Below, one piece after another: positions 7,639-16,414 of a stretch of 64,000 bases of DNA; the first letter of the stretch is position 1; every line of letters begins with the position of its first letter. The position numbers and the translations under genes are program-made. The notes beneath the pieces are model-generated. The model saw only the letters and a list, made by a program, of their open reading frames with translations, was not told the DNA's origin and did no database searches. Location: assembly GCF_018332695.1 (NCBI RefSeq), contig NZ_BOQN01000051.1, positions 98,459 to 162,458 on the forward strand. The letters run 5' to 3'. Origin of the DNA: Paractinoplanes toevensis (GTDB taxonomy: Bacteria; Actinomycetota; Actinomycetes; Mycobacteriales; Micromonosporaceae).

Positions 7639-8609
7639 TGGTCCACCGGCTGCGCGTCGCCGAGGTCATCGCCGAGACCGCCGACGCGCACTCGCTGGTC
7701 CTGACGGTGCCGCCCGCCCTGCGGGACGAGTTCGCCTACCGCCCCGGGCAATACCTCACGGTGCTGGTGCCGCAGAGCGGCGGGACCGTGGCCCGTTGCT
7801 ACTCGCTGTCCAGTTCGCCGCACACCGACACCGATTTGAAGATCACCATCAAGCGGGTACGGGACGGGCAGGCGTCCAACTGGATCTGCGACCACGTGCG
7901 GGCCGGCGAGACGCTGGAGTTCCTGCCGCCCGCCGGGGAGTTCACCCCCGGCTCGCTCGACGACGACCTCCTGCTGCTGGCGGCCGGCAGCGGGATCACG
8001 CCGGTGATGGGCATCATCAAGTCGGTGCTCGCGCACGGCCGCGGCCGGCTCACCCTGATCTACGCCAACCGGGACGAGCAATCGATCATCTTCGGCCGGG
8101 AGCTGGCCGCGCTGAGCGGCGACCGCCTCACCGTGACACATTGGCTGGACAGCGAGCATGGGGCGCCCGATGCCGCGGTATGGCAAGACCTCGTTGCGCC
8201 GGCGGCCGGGCGGGCGGCGTACATCTGCGGTCCGGAACCCTTCGTCGCGGTCGCCCGCGACGCCTTGCAGCGAGCCGGAGTGCCGGAGGGTCTGGTGAAC
8301 GTGGAGCGCTTCGAGGTCGGGCAGGACGAGTCGATGGAGGCCACCCTCGAGGTCGAGATCGACGGGCAGACCCGCCGGCTGCCGTGGCCGGCCGGCAAAC
8401 GGATGCTCGACGTCATCATCGAGGCCGGCCTCAACCCGCCGTTCTCCTGCCGGCAGGGCCACTGCGGCGCCTGCACGCTGCGGCTGCTGCGCGGCAAGGT
8501 CGACCTGGTCGACAACGAGGTGCTCGAGCAGGACGACTTCGACGAGGGCTACACCCTCGCCTGCCAGGCGATCGCGCGCAGCGACGAGGTCGCGGTCACC
8601 TATTACTGA
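7638..8609 (+). CDS. kshB: KshB, reductase of 3-ketosteroid 9-alpha-hydroxylase
   Basis: This 323-residue NAD(P)H-dependent ferredoxin reductase passes electrons to KshA. Domains in order are an FAD-binding barrel (RPGQYLTVLVP, then RCYSLSS), an NAD-binding domain (LLAAGSGITPVMGII; ICGPEPF) and a C-terminal plant-type [2Fe-2S] domain with C271, C276, C279 and C309. All cofactor motifs are complete. Its 3' end overlaps the convergent hsaF gene by 14 bp with no terminator between them. Confidence 0.94.
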   Translation: MVHRLRVAEVIAETADAHSLVLTVPPALRDEFAYRPGQYLTVLVPQSGGTVARCYSLSSSPHTDTDLKITIKRVRDGQASNWICDHVRAGETLEFLPPAGEFTPGSLDDDLLLLAAGSGITPVMGIIKSVLAHGRGRLTLIYANRDEQSIIFGRELAALSGDRLTVTHWLDSEHGAPDAAVWQDLVAPAAGRAAYICGPEPFVAVARDALQRAGVPEGLVNVERFEVGQDESMEATLEVEIDGQTRRLPWPAGKRMLDVIIEAGLNPPFSCRQGHCGACTLRLLRGKVDLVDNEVLEQDDFDEGYTLACQAIARSDEVAVTYY

Positions 8610-9603
8610 GCTGTACGGCGATGTCGATGAGCTGGTCCTCCTGGCCGCCGACCAGGCGCCGCTCGCCCGCCCGCACCAGGATCTCGGCGCCGGACACCTG
8701 ATAGCGCTCGGCCAGGGTGAACGCGTGGGTGAGGAAGCTGGAGTAGACCCCGGCGTACCCCATGATCAGGGCGAGCCGGTCGAGCTTGCACTCGTCCGGC
8801 ATGACCGGGCGGACGACGTCCTCGGCCGCGTCCACGATCGCGAAGAAGTCGATGCCGGTGCGGATGCCGAGCTTGTCGCAGACGCCGACGAACGCCTCCA
8901 CGGGGGTGTTGCCGGCACCGGCCCCGAACCGGCGGGTGCTGCCGTCGATCTGCTTCGCGCCGGCCCGCACCGCCAGGACCGAGTTGGCCACGCCGAGGCC
9001 CAGGTTCTCGTGCCCGTGGAAGCCCACCTGGGCGTCGTCGCCGAGCTCGGCCACCAGCGCCGCCACCCGGTCGCCGACCTGGTCGAGGACGAGCGCACCG
9101 GCCGAGTCGACGACGTACACGCACTGACAGCCGGCGTCGGCCATGATCCGAGCCTGTCTCGCCAGAGCGAGAGGCGGCTGGGAGTGGGCCATCATCAGGA
9201 AACCGACGGTCTCCAGGCCCAACTTGCGGGCCAGTCCGAAGTGCTGCTCCGTGATGTCCGCCTCGGTGCAGTGGCTGGCGATCCGGCAAACCGTCGCGCC
9301 GTTGCCGGCCGCCGCCCGGATGTCGTCGAACAGCCCGATCCCGGGCAGCATCAGGAATGCGATCTTGGCGTTCTTCGCGGTGCGCACGGCTGCCTTGATG
9401 AGCTCCTGCTCCGGAGTCCGGCTCAGGCCGTAGGTGAACGACGAACCGCCCAGGCCGTCGCCGTGCGTCACCTCGATCACCGGTACGCCCGCCGCGTCCA
9501 GCGCGGCGACCACCGCGGTAACCTCCGCGACGGTGAACTGGTGGCGCTTGGCGTGCGAACCGTCCCGCAGCGAGGAATCGGTGATCCGGATGTCGGCGCT
9601 CAT
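8596..9603 (-). CDS. hsaF: HsaF, 4-hydroxy-2-oxoacid aldolase
   Basis: This 335-residue divalent-metal aldolase cleaves 4-hydroxy-2-oxohexanoate to pyruvate and propanal (or the C5 analogue to acetaldehyde). The catalytic and metal-binding DSSLRDGSHAKRHQF motif is at the N-terminus and the metal-ligand HGHEN motif is mid-protein. A C-terminal communication domain follows, which in the family docks to the dehydrogenase for aldehyde channelling. The ATG overlaps the hsaG stop as ATGA, matching the obligate HsaF-HsaG complex. Confidence 0.94.
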   Translation of the reverse strand: MSADIRITDSSLRDGSHAKRHQFTVAEVTAVVAALDAAGVPVIEVTHGDGLGGSSFTYGLSRTPEQELIKAAVRTAKNAKIAFLMLPGIGLFDDIRAAAGNGATVCRIASHCTEADITEQHFGLARKLGLETVGFLMMAHSQPPLALARQARIMADAGCQCVYVVDSAGALVLDQVGDRVAALVAELGDDAQVGFHGHENLGLGVANSVLAVRAGAKQIDGSTRRFGAGAGNTPVEAFVGVCDKLGIRTGIDFFAIVDAAEDVVRPVMPDECKLDRLALIMGYAGVYSSFLTHAFTLAERYQVSGAEILVRAGERRLVGGQEDQLIDIAVQLSNR

Positions 9604-10454
9604 GAGGCCAGTTCCTCTCCCACGCGGGTGGCGGCCGCGGTCATGATGTCCAGATTCCCGGCGTACGGCGGTAAGAAGTCCCCGGCCCCGGTGATCTCCA
9701 CGAAGATCGCGACTCGGCCCTGGTCGAACTGCGGCTCGTTGAGCAGCCGGTAGCCGGGCACGTACCGAGCCACCTCGGCGGCCATGTCTTCGATCGACCG
9801 CGCCACGGCCTCGGTGTCGGCATCCGGGCCGATCGCGCAGAACACCGTGTCCCGCATGACCATCGGCGGGTCGGCCGGGTTGAGCACGACGATCGCCTTG
9901 CCCCGGGCCGCGCCGCCGACCAGCTCCAGGGCCCGGCCGGTGGTGCGGGTGAACTCGTCGATGTTGGCCCGGGTGCCCGGCCCCGCCGACCGCGAGGAGA
10001 CGGTGGCCACGATCTCGGCGTAGCCGACCGGCGTGCACCGGGAGACCGCGTACACCATCGGGATCGTCGCCTGCCCGCCGCAGGTGATCAGGTTGAGGTT
10101 CGGTGCGCCGAGGTGTTCGCGCAGGTTGACCTCGGGCACCACGAGCGGGCCGACCGCCGCCGGGGTGAGGTCGACGGCCCGGATGCCGGCCTCCGCATAC
10201 CGCGGGGCGCCGGCCCGGTGCACGGCCGCCGCGGTGGCTTCGAAGACGAGATCGGGCAACGGATCCTGGGCCAGCAGCCAGTCGGCGCCCTTCGCACTGG
10301 TCTCCAGACCGAGGTCCGCGGCGCGGCGCAGGCCCGGGCTGTCCGGGTCGATGCCGACCATCCAGCGCGGCTCGATCCGCTCGGAGCGCATCAGCTTGTA
10401 GAGCAGGTCCGTCCCGATGTTGCCGGACCCGACGATGGCCGCCGTCAACGTCAT
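9600..10454 (-). CDS. hsaG: HsaG, acylating aldehyde dehydrogenase
   Basis: This 284-residue CoA-acylating dehydrogenase converts the aldehyde delivered by HsaF to propionyl-CoA or acetyl-CoA with NAD. It has an N-terminal Rossmann motif AAIVGSGNIGTDL and the catalytic cysteine C125 in NLITCGGQATIP. The start was chosen at the ATG at 10454, because upstream codons in the frame run through hsaE. The stop overlaps the hsaF start and the start overlaps the hsaE stop, both by four bases. Confidence 0.94.
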   Translation of the reverse strand: MTLTAAIVGSGNIGTDLLYKLMRSERIEPRWMVGIDPDSPGLRRAADLGLETSAKGADWLLAQDPLPDLVFEATAAAVHRAGAPRYAEAGIRAVDLTPAAVGPLVVPEVNLREHLGAPNLNLITCGGQATIPMVYAVSRCTPVGYAEIVATVSSRSAGPGTRANIDEFTRTTGRALELVGGAARGKAIVVLNPADPPMVMRDTVFCAIGPDADTEAVARSIEDMAAEVARYVPGYRLLNEPQFDQGRVAIFVEITGAGDFLPPYAGNLDIMTAAATRVGEELAS

Positions 10455-11239
10455 GGGGACACCTCCGTGAAGGACAGCCGGACCTCGCCGAGGCCGGTGA
10501 AGACCGCGCGGAAATCGTCGCCCGGGTGGGCGTCCACCGCGCGGGCGCACGCACCCGGCAGCACCAGGTGGCCCGCGCGCAGCCGCACCCCGAAGCCGGC
10601 GACCGTGCGGGCCAGCCAGGCCACCGCGGTCACCGGATTGCCGAGCACGGCATCGGAGCGGCCCCGCACGACCGGCTCACCGTCGCGGTAGAGCACGGCG
10701 TCGATCCCGCGTGGGTCGATCGCACCGGGTGGCACCCGGCCCGCGCCGACGACGAAGCCGGCCGACGAGGCGTTGTCGGCGATCGTGTCGGCCAGGCTGA
10801 TCTTCCAGTCCTGGATGCGGCTGTCGATCAGCTCGATCGACGGCGCGAACGCCTCGGTGGCGGCCAGCACGTCCGCCTCGGTGCAGCCCTCGCCCGGCAG
10901 GTCGGCGCCGAGCAGGAAGGCCACCTCGATCTCGACCCGGGGAAAGCAGTAGCGCGACGCATCGGCCGGCTCGGTCTCGGGCAGTCGCATGTCGGCCATC
11001 AGGTGCCCGTAGTCGGGCTCGTCGACGCCCATCATCTGCTGCATCGCCTTCGACGACAGGCCGACCTTGTGCCCGACGACCTCGCCGCCGCGGCGCCGGA
11101 TGTTGTGGAGCTGGATGGCGTAGGCGTCGGCGGCTGTCAGATCGGGCCGTTCCCGCACCAGCGGCGGAATCGGCGTCCGGTCGCGCTCGGCGACCCGCAA
11201 CCGGTCGGCGAGGGCAAGTCGATCAGCCTCGGTGAGCAT
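10451..11239 (-). CDS. hsaE: HsaE, 2-hydroxyhexa-2,4-dienoate hydratase
   Basis: This 262-residue hydratase of the MhpD/fumarylacetoacetate-hydrolase-like family adds water to the dienoate released by HsaD and so feeds HsaF. Recognisable features are GHKVGLSSKAMQQMMGVDEPDYG, the metal-site PRVEIEVAFLLG segment and SIELIDSRIQDWK. The ATG at 11239 overlaps the end of the upstream flavoprotein gene by 17 bp, giving a four-gene leftward operon (KstD-like, hsaE, hsaG, hsaF). Confidence 0.93.
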   Translation of the reverse strand: MLTEADRLALADRLRVAERDRTPIPPLVRERPDLTAADAYAIQLHNIRRRGGEVVGHKVGLSSKAMQQMMGVDEPDYGHLMADMRLPETEPADASRYCFPRVEIEVAFLLGADLPGEGCTEADVLAATEAFAPSIELIDSRIQDWKISLADTIADNASSAGFVVGAGRVPPGAIDPRGIDAVLYRDGEPVVRGRSDAVLGNPVTAVAWLARTVAGFGVRLRAGHLVLPGACARAVDAHPGDDFRAVFTGLGEVRLSFTEVSP

Positions 11240-12857
11240 GCAGACCTCCCCGGTCCTGGATGGCGGCGCTGCGACCGGCCCGGCGCCCGGAGAAAACGCA
11301 ATCGGCCAGCGACAGCCCGCTGACATAACTGCGCGAGCAGATGCCGACCGCGGTCCGCCCGGCGGCATAGAGACCCGGCACGCCCAGCACCTGCCCGGTC
11401 GCCTCATCGACCCGCAAACCCCCGAGCGTGAGCATCGGTGCCGGCAGAGCGGTCCGGTTCCGCACCGAGACATCAATCAACGAGTACGGCGGGGAAGCCA
11501 ACGGACGCACCAACTCGGCGGGCTTGCCGGCTGGGTAGGCGGGCCGGAGGGCCGGGTGTGCAGACTCGCCGACGGACGCGGCGGTCCGCGTCGGCTCGGC
11601 GGCTTGGTAGGTCGCGAGGGTTGCGGTCAGGCCGGTTGGGTCGACGCCGGCCCGGCGGGCGACCGCCTCGGGGGTCGGGCCGGTCACCCGGCCGGCGGTC
11701 AGCAGCCAGAACGCCTGCCAGCGCTGGAACCACAGGGTTTGCGTCCACACCTGGCGGCGGCACTCGGCCAGCACCGCCGCGTCGAGCAGCAGCCAGGCCC
11801 GCGCACCGGGCGAGCGCAGGATCGCCTCGCCCACCGCCGCGCCGTAGCGGGACTCGTCGCAGACCCGCCGCCCGTCCCGGTCGACGAGCAGCCCGCCGAG
11901 CATGGCCGAGGGCGGCGCCAGGAACCGCCAGATCGTCACGCGGCCGAGGTGGTCGGTGCGGCCACCGGCCGCGACCCCGAGCCGGATCCCCGAGCCGTCG
12001 TCGCCGGGCGTGCCGAGCCGGAGCCCGCCGCGATAGTCCGGGGCGTGCTCGCGCATCATCTCGCGGTTGAAGACGAACCCACCGGCGCCGAGCACCACGC
12101 CGCGCCCGGCCCCGACCCGCAGCGGGCGCCCGTAACGCCGCTCCAGCCAGGCAACCGGCCGATGCAGCGCCCGGCCCAGCCCCGGCAGATAGAGGCCGGG
12201 CTTGACCGACCAGCGGTGCAGCACCCGATGACCGAGCCGGACCCAGCCCGGGGCGCCCCGGAGGGTGCGGCACTCGGCACCGACGACCCGGCCGTCCGGC
12301 CCGGTGACAAGGCGTTCGACGCGGGTCTGGGCGTGCACCGAGACACCGCGACCGCGCGCGGCGGCGGCGAGCCGGGCGGCGAGCACCCGGCCGGAGGTGC
12401 CGCGAGCGACGACCCGGTGGCCGCGCGGCGCCGGGTCGGCGAACGACAACTCGCTGCCCGAGTAGTACAGGTAGTGGCGGTTGGTGGGGTAGGACGTCTT
12501 GTACGGGCAGAGGCGCGCGTCGAACGGCACCCCGAGCCCGGAGAGCCAGTCGATCATGCCCGCGCTCTGCTCGCAGAAGCGGCGGAGGGTGGCCGCCGAG
12601 ACCGTGTCGCCGACCTCCTCACGCAGATAGCCGGCCATCGCCTCCGGCGAGTCGGCGACCCCGGCCGAACGCTGCTGCCGGGTGCCACCGCCGGCGTACA
12701 CGACCCCGCCGGAGATAGCCGTGGCGCCACCGCCGAGAAACCGGTCGAGCACCAGCACACGGGCACCCGCGTCGGCGGCCTCGATCGCGGCGCAGGCCCC
12801 GGCGGCGCCGAAGCCGACCACCACGACGTCGGCCGTCTCGTCCCAGGGCTCGGTCAC
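11223..12857 (-). CDS. KstD-family FAD-dependent steroid dehydrogenase (second copy)
   Basis: This 544-residue flavoprotein belongs to the fumarate reductase/3-ketosteroid dehydrogenase family. The FAD-binding GFGAAGACAAIEAADAG motif is at the N-terminus, GGGATAISGG lies where the flavin covers the substrate pocket, and the C-terminal GLYAAGRTAVGICSRSYVSGLSLADCVFSGRRAG closes the FAD site. It is clearly paralogous to, but not the same subfamily as, the KstD encoded divergently at 12908. It could be a 3-ketosteroid Delta1- or Delta4-dehydrogenase or act on a degradation intermediate. A GTG start with GGAGG five bases upstream is used. It leads the hsaE-G-F operon under the KstR operator at 12894-12907. 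Confidence 0.88.
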   Translation of the reverse strand: MTEPWDETADVVVVGFGAAGACAAIEAADAGARVLVLDRFLGGGATAISGGVVYAGGGTRQQRSAGVADSPEAMAGYLREEVGDTVSAATLRRFCEQSAGMIDWLSGLGVPFDARLCPYKTSYPTNRHYLYYSGSELSFADPAPRGHRVVARGTSGRVLAARLAAAARGRGVSVHAQTRVERLVTGPDGRVVGAECRTLRGAPGWVRLGHRVLHRWSVKPGLYLPGLGRALHRPVAWLERRYGRPLRVGAGRGVVLGAGGFVFNREMMREHAPDYRGGLRLGTPGDDGSGIRLGVAAGGRTDHLGRVTIWRFLAPPSAMLGGLLVDRDGRRVCDESRYGAAVGEAILRSPGARAWLLLDAAVLAECRRQVWTQTLWFQRWQAFWLLTAGRVTGPTPEAVARRAGVDPTGLTATLATYQAAEPTRTAASVGESAHPALRPAYPAGKPAELVRPLASPPYSLIDVSVRNRTALPAPMLTLGGLRVDEATGQVLGVPGLYAAGRTAVGICSRSYVSGLSLADCVFSGRRAGRSAAIQDRGGLHAHRG

Positions 12858-12893
12858 GGTGCCTCCGTAGGGGTGCGGCGCAGCGGCAAGAAT

Positions 12894-12907
12894 TGTAACC
12901 TGTTCTA
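12894..12907. promoter_or_regulatory. KstR operator abutting the kstD start codon
   Basis: TGTAACCTGTTCTA matches TnnAACnnGTTnnA. It contains TAACCT (12896-12901), a -10 box whose predicted start point is exactly the GTG of kstD at 12908, so operator and -10 coincide. It also lies 37 bp upstream of the divergent KstD-family gene. Confidence 0.85.
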
Positions 12908-14494
12908 GTGTCGAAGGCAGCGGAAGAGTTCGACGTCGTCGTGGTCGGCAGTGGTGGCGCCGGCATGGTCGCGGCGCTCGCCGCGGCGCACCACGGGCTG
13001 AGCGCGATAGTGCTGGAAAAGGCCGAATCCTACGGCGGATCCACCGCGCGCTCGGGCGGCGGTCTGTGGTTGCCGGGCAACGAGGTGCTGACGAAAGCCG
13101 GCGTGACCGGGGACGCCCACGCCTACCTGGCGCACGTCGCGGGACCGGACGCCACCCCGGCCAGGCAGAACGCGTTCCTGTCGGCTGCGCCGGAGATGCT
13201 GGCGTTCGTCCGGGCGCACACCCCGCTCGACTTCGCCTGGGTGCCCGGCTATCCGGACTACTACCCCGAGGCCCCCGGCGGGCTGGCGAGCGGACGCAGC
13301 ATCGAGCCCCGGCCGCTGGACGCCCGGCTGATCGGGCCCGACCTGGCGACGCTCGCCGCGCCCTATCGGGCCGCGCCGGGCAGCATCGCGGTCACCCAGG
13401 TCGACTACCGGTGGCTGTCGCTGGGCGTACGGCATCCGCGCTCGATCCTCACCGCGGCCCGCCTGGTCGCCCGCGGCCTGTCCCGGAAGCGGAAGCTCAC
13501 CATGGGCCAGGCGCTCGCCGCCGGCCTGCGGGCCGGGCTGCGCAGGGCGGGCGTTCCGGTGCTGCTCGGGACGCCGATGACCGACCTGGTGGTCGAGGAC
13601 GGCCGGGTGACCGGGGTCCGCACCACCGGCGTGATCAGTGCCCGCCGGGGCGTGCTGCTGGCCAGCGGCGGCTTCGAGCAGAACGAGACGATGCGCCAGA
13701 AGTATCAGGGCATGGGCACCGAGTGGACGGTCGGCGCGAAGGGCAACACCGGCGACGGCATCGAGGCGGGCGAGCGGCTGGGTGCCGCCCTCGACCTGAT
13801 GGACGAGGCGTGGTGGGGCCCGTCGATTCCGGTCGGCCGGGAGCCGTACTTCTGTCTCGCCGAGCGCAACCAGCCGGGCTGCCTGATGGTCGACGCGACC
13901 GGCCGCCGTTTCGTCAACGAGGCGGCACCGTACGTGGATGCCGTCCACGCCATGCTGGCCGCGCCTCAACCGGCCTGGCTGATCGCCGATCAGACCTACC
14001 GGAACCGCTATCTGTTCGCCGGGCGCGGTCCGCGAACGCCGTTGCCGCGCCGCTGGTTCGACGACGGCATGGCGCACCGGGCCGGCACCCTGGCCGAGCT
14101 GGCGGCCAGGATCGACGCGGAGGCGCTGGTGGCGACGGTCGGGCGGTTCAACGGGTTCGCGGCCGGCGGGCGAGACGACGACTTCCACCGCGGCGACTCG
14201 GCCTACGACCGCTACTACGGCGATCCGCGGCAGCGGCCCAACCCGTGCCTGGGCCCGGTCGGGAAGCCGCCGTTCTATGCGTTCCGGATGGTGCCCGGCG
14301 ACCTGGGCACCAAGGGCGGGCTGCGCACCGACGAGCGGGCCCGGGTGCTGCGCCCGGACGGCACGGTCATCCCCGGGCTGTACGCGGCGGGCAACGTCAG
14401 CGCCGCGGTGATGGGCCGCAGTTACGCCGGTGCGGGCGCCACCCTGGGCCCGGCCCTGACGTTCGGCTACCTGGCGGCGAAGGACATGGCCTGA
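12908..14494 (+). CDS. kstD: KstD, 3-ketosteroid Delta1-dehydrogenase
   Basis: The enzyme introduces the C1-C2 double bond in 3-ketosteroids. It has 528 residues, with the FAD motif VVVVGSGGAGMVAALAA, then EKAESYGGSTARSGGGLWLP. The catalytic residues of Rhodococcus KstD1 (Y119, Y318, Y487, G491) find counterparts in DYYPE (Y118/Y119), PYVDA (Y342) and Y506/G510 of SYAGAGAT. The only in-frame start upstream of the Rossmann motif is GTG 12908; an in-frame stop lies at 12896, and there is no room for a Shine-Dalgarno, so initiation must be leaderless. The next gene starts in its stop codon. Confidence 0.95.
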   Translation: MSKAAEEFDVVVVGSGGAGMVAALAAAHHGLSAIVLEKAESYGGSTARSGGGLWLPGNEVLTKAGVTGDAHAYLAHVAGPDATPARQNAFLSAAPEMLAFVRAHTPLDFAWVPGYPDYYPEAPGGLASGRSIEPRPLDARLIGPDLATLAAPYRAAPGSIAVTQVDYRWLSLGVRHPRSILTAARLVARGLSRKRKLTMGQALAAGLRAGLRRAGVPVLLGTPMTDLVVEDGRVTGVRTTGVISARRGVLLASGGFEQNETMRQKYQGMGTEWTVGAKGNTGDGIEAGERLGAALDLMDEAWWGPSIPVGREPYFCLAERNQPGCLMVDATGRRFVNEAAPYVDAVHAMLAAPQPAWLIADQTYRNRYLFAGRGPRTPLPRRWFDDGMAHRAGTLAELAARIDAEALVATVGRFNGFAAGGRDDDFHRGDSAYDRYYGDPRQRPNPCLGPVGKPPFYAFRMVPGDLGTKGGLRTDERARVLRPDGTVIPGLYAAGNVSAAVMGRSYAGAGATLGPALTFGYLAAKDMA

Positions 14495-15297
14495 TGCCCA
14501 TCGACCCGGACGAGGCGGTCGGTGCCGAGCTGCCGAGCCGCGACCTGAGCTGGGACAGCACCGACGTGCTGCTCTACCACCTGGCCATCGGCGCCGACGA
14601 GCTGTCCTATGTGTACGAGGGCGCGCTGGCCGGTGTGCTGCCGACCTTCGCCACCGTGGCGACGACGCTGCGCGACACCGAGCCGCCGACGGTGCGGATG
14701 CCCGGCATCGACGTCGACCTGGCCCGGGTCGTGCACGGCCGGCAGGAGATCGAGATCCACCGCCCGATCCCGATCGCGGGCAGGTGCACGGCGCGCTCAC
14801 GGATCGCCGCCGTCCACGACAAGGGCAGCGCCGCCATCGTCGTCACCGAGACCACCACCGAGCTGTTCACCAGCCGGATCAGCATCTTCGTCAAGGGCGA
14901 GGGCGGCTTCGGCGGCGACCGCGGCCCGGACACCCGGGTGCCGCTGCCCGATCGCGAACCCGACGACGAGGTGCTCTCCCCCACCGATCCGCGGCAGGCG
15001 CTCTGGTACCGCCTGCTCGGCGACCGCAACCCGCTGCACGTCGACCCGGCGTTCGCGGCGCGGGCCGGCTTCCCCCGTCCGATCCTGCACGGCCTCTGCA
15101 CGTACGGCATGGTGTTGAAGGCGGCCGTCGGCGCGGAGATGAAAAGCGTGGCCGGCTACCGGGCCCGTTTCGCCGGGGTCGTCTTCCCGGGCGACACGCT
15201 GCGCACCCGGATCTGGCGCGAGGACGGCCGTCTCGTCCTGCAGGCGAGCGTCGGCGACCGCCCGGTGCTCTCCGACGCGGTGGTCACGCTGCGCTGA
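14494..15297 (+). CDS. Hsd4B-like MaoC enoyl-CoA hydratase
   Basis: This 267-residue double-hotdog hydratase 2 hydrates trans-2-enoyl-CoA intermediates, here probably of the steroid side chain. The signature is in the second hotdog: LLGDRNPLHVDPAFAARAGF with PILHGLCTYG, which holds the catalytic D and H of (R)-specific hydratases. Placement directly after kstD matches the mycobacterial kstD-hsd4B pair. The start ATG overlaps the kstD stop by one base (TGATG). The end overlaps the convergent thiolase-like gene by 14 bp. Confidence 0.88.
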   Translation: MPIDPDEAVGAELPSRDLSWDSTDVLLYHLAIGADELSYVYEGALAGVLPTFATVATTLRDTEPPTVRMPGIDVDLARVVHGRQEIEIHRPIPIAGRCTARSRIAAVHDKGSAAIVVTETTTELFTSRISIFVKGEGGFGGDRGPDTRVPLPDREPDDEVLSPTDPRQALWYRLLGDRNPLHVDPAFAARAGFPRPILHGLCTYGMVLKAAVGAEMKSVAGYRARFAGVVFPGDTLRTRIWREDGRLVLQASVGDRPVLSDAVVTLR

Positions 15298-16414
15298 GGA
15301 TCAGCCCGCTGGTCGGCACCCCGGTGCCCGCCGTGACCAGCACCGGCCCGTCCCCGGGCACCTGGTTGGCCGCGGTCCCGCGCACCTGCCGGACGGCTTC
15401 GGCAATGCCGTTCATGCCATGGATGTACGCCTCCCCCAGCTGCCCGCCGTTCGGGTTGATCGGCGGGCAGTCGGCCGAAGCGATCAGATGCCGCGCCTCG
15501 CCACGGCCGCAGAACCCCAATTCCTCCAACTGCATCAGGACGTACGGCGTGAAATGGTCGTAGAGCACGGCGGTCCGCACGTCGCCCGGCCCGAACCCGG
15601 ACTGCCCCCAGAGCTGGCGGGCCACCACGCCCATCTCCGGCAGCGCGGCCACCTCGTCGCGGTAGTAACTGGTCATCACGAACTGGTCGGTCCCGCTGCC
15701 CTGGGCCGCCGCGCTGATCACGGCGGACGGCCGGCGCAGATCGCAGGCCCGCTCAGCGGAGGTCACCACCAGCGCGACCGCGCCATCGCTCTCCTGGCAG
15801 CAGTCCAGCAGCCGCAGCGGCTCGGCGATCCAGCGCGAGGCCCGATGGTCGTCCAGGGTGATCGGCCGCCCGAAGAACCACGCGGCCGGGTTGGTAGCCG
15901 CGTACCGCCGGGCCGAGACCGTGACCCGGCCGAAGTCATCGGTGGTGGCGCCGTAGTCGTGCATATACCGCCGGGCCACCATGGCCACCATCGCGGCCGG
16001 GGTGGCCAGGCCCATCGGGTAGTGCCAGCTCGCGTCCAGCCCGGGTGGGAGGGTGGCCTGCCCGAACCGGCGGCCGGAGCGTTCGTTGAGCGCGCGGTAG
16101 CAGACCACCGTCGACGCGATACCGGTCGCCACGGCGAGCACCGCCTGCTGCACGACCGCGCAGGCGGCTCCCCCGCCGTACCCGATCCGGCTGAGGAAGG
16201 TCAGCTCGCCCGCGCCGATCTCCCGGGCCACCGCGATCTCGGCGTTGTCGTCCATGGTGAAGGTGACCAGGCCGTCGACGTCGGACGGCCGCAGGCCGGC
16301 GTCGTCGAGCGCGGCCCGGATCGCCTCGGCCGCGAGCCGCAGCTCGCTGCGGCCGGAGTCCTTGGAGAACTCGGTGGCCCCGATGCCCGCGATGGCCGCG
16401 GTCCGGGCGATCAC
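15284..16414 (-). CDS. ltp2: Ltp2-like steroid side-chain retro-aldolase
   Basis: This 376-residue thiolase-superfamily lipid-transfer protein is of the Ltp2 type. In Mycobacterium, Ltp2 with the DUF35 domain of ChsH2 cleaves 17-hydroxy-3-oxo-pregn-4-ene-20-carboxyl-CoA to androstenedione and propionyl-CoA, ending side-chain removal. Recognisable parts are IAGIGATEFSKDSGR, GYGGGAACAVVQQA, YDHFTPYVLMQLEELGFCGRG and NPNGGQLGEAYIHGMNG, which carry the late tyrosine-, glycine- and histidine-rich regions of the family. The GTG start overlaps the upstream stop as GTGA, immediately after the fused hydratase it should partner with. Confidence 0.92.
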   Translation of the reverse strand: MIARTAAIAGIGATEFSKDSGRSELRLAAEAIRAALDDAGLRPSDVDGLVTFTMDDNAEIAVAREIGAGELTFLSRIGYGGGAACAVVQQAVLAVATGIASTVVCYRALNERSGRRFGQATLPPGLDASWHYPMGLATPAAMVAMVARRYMHDYGATTDDFGRVTVSARRYAATNPAAWFFGRPITLDDHRASRWIAEPLRLLDCCQESDGAVALVVTSAERACDLRRPSAVISAAAQGSGTDQFVMTSYYRDEVAALPEMGVVARQLWGQSGFGPGDVRTAVLYDHFTPYVLMQLEELGFCGRGEARHLIASADCPPINPNGGQLGEAYIHGMNGIAEAVRQVRGTAANQVPGDGPVLVTAGTGVPTSGLILSAA

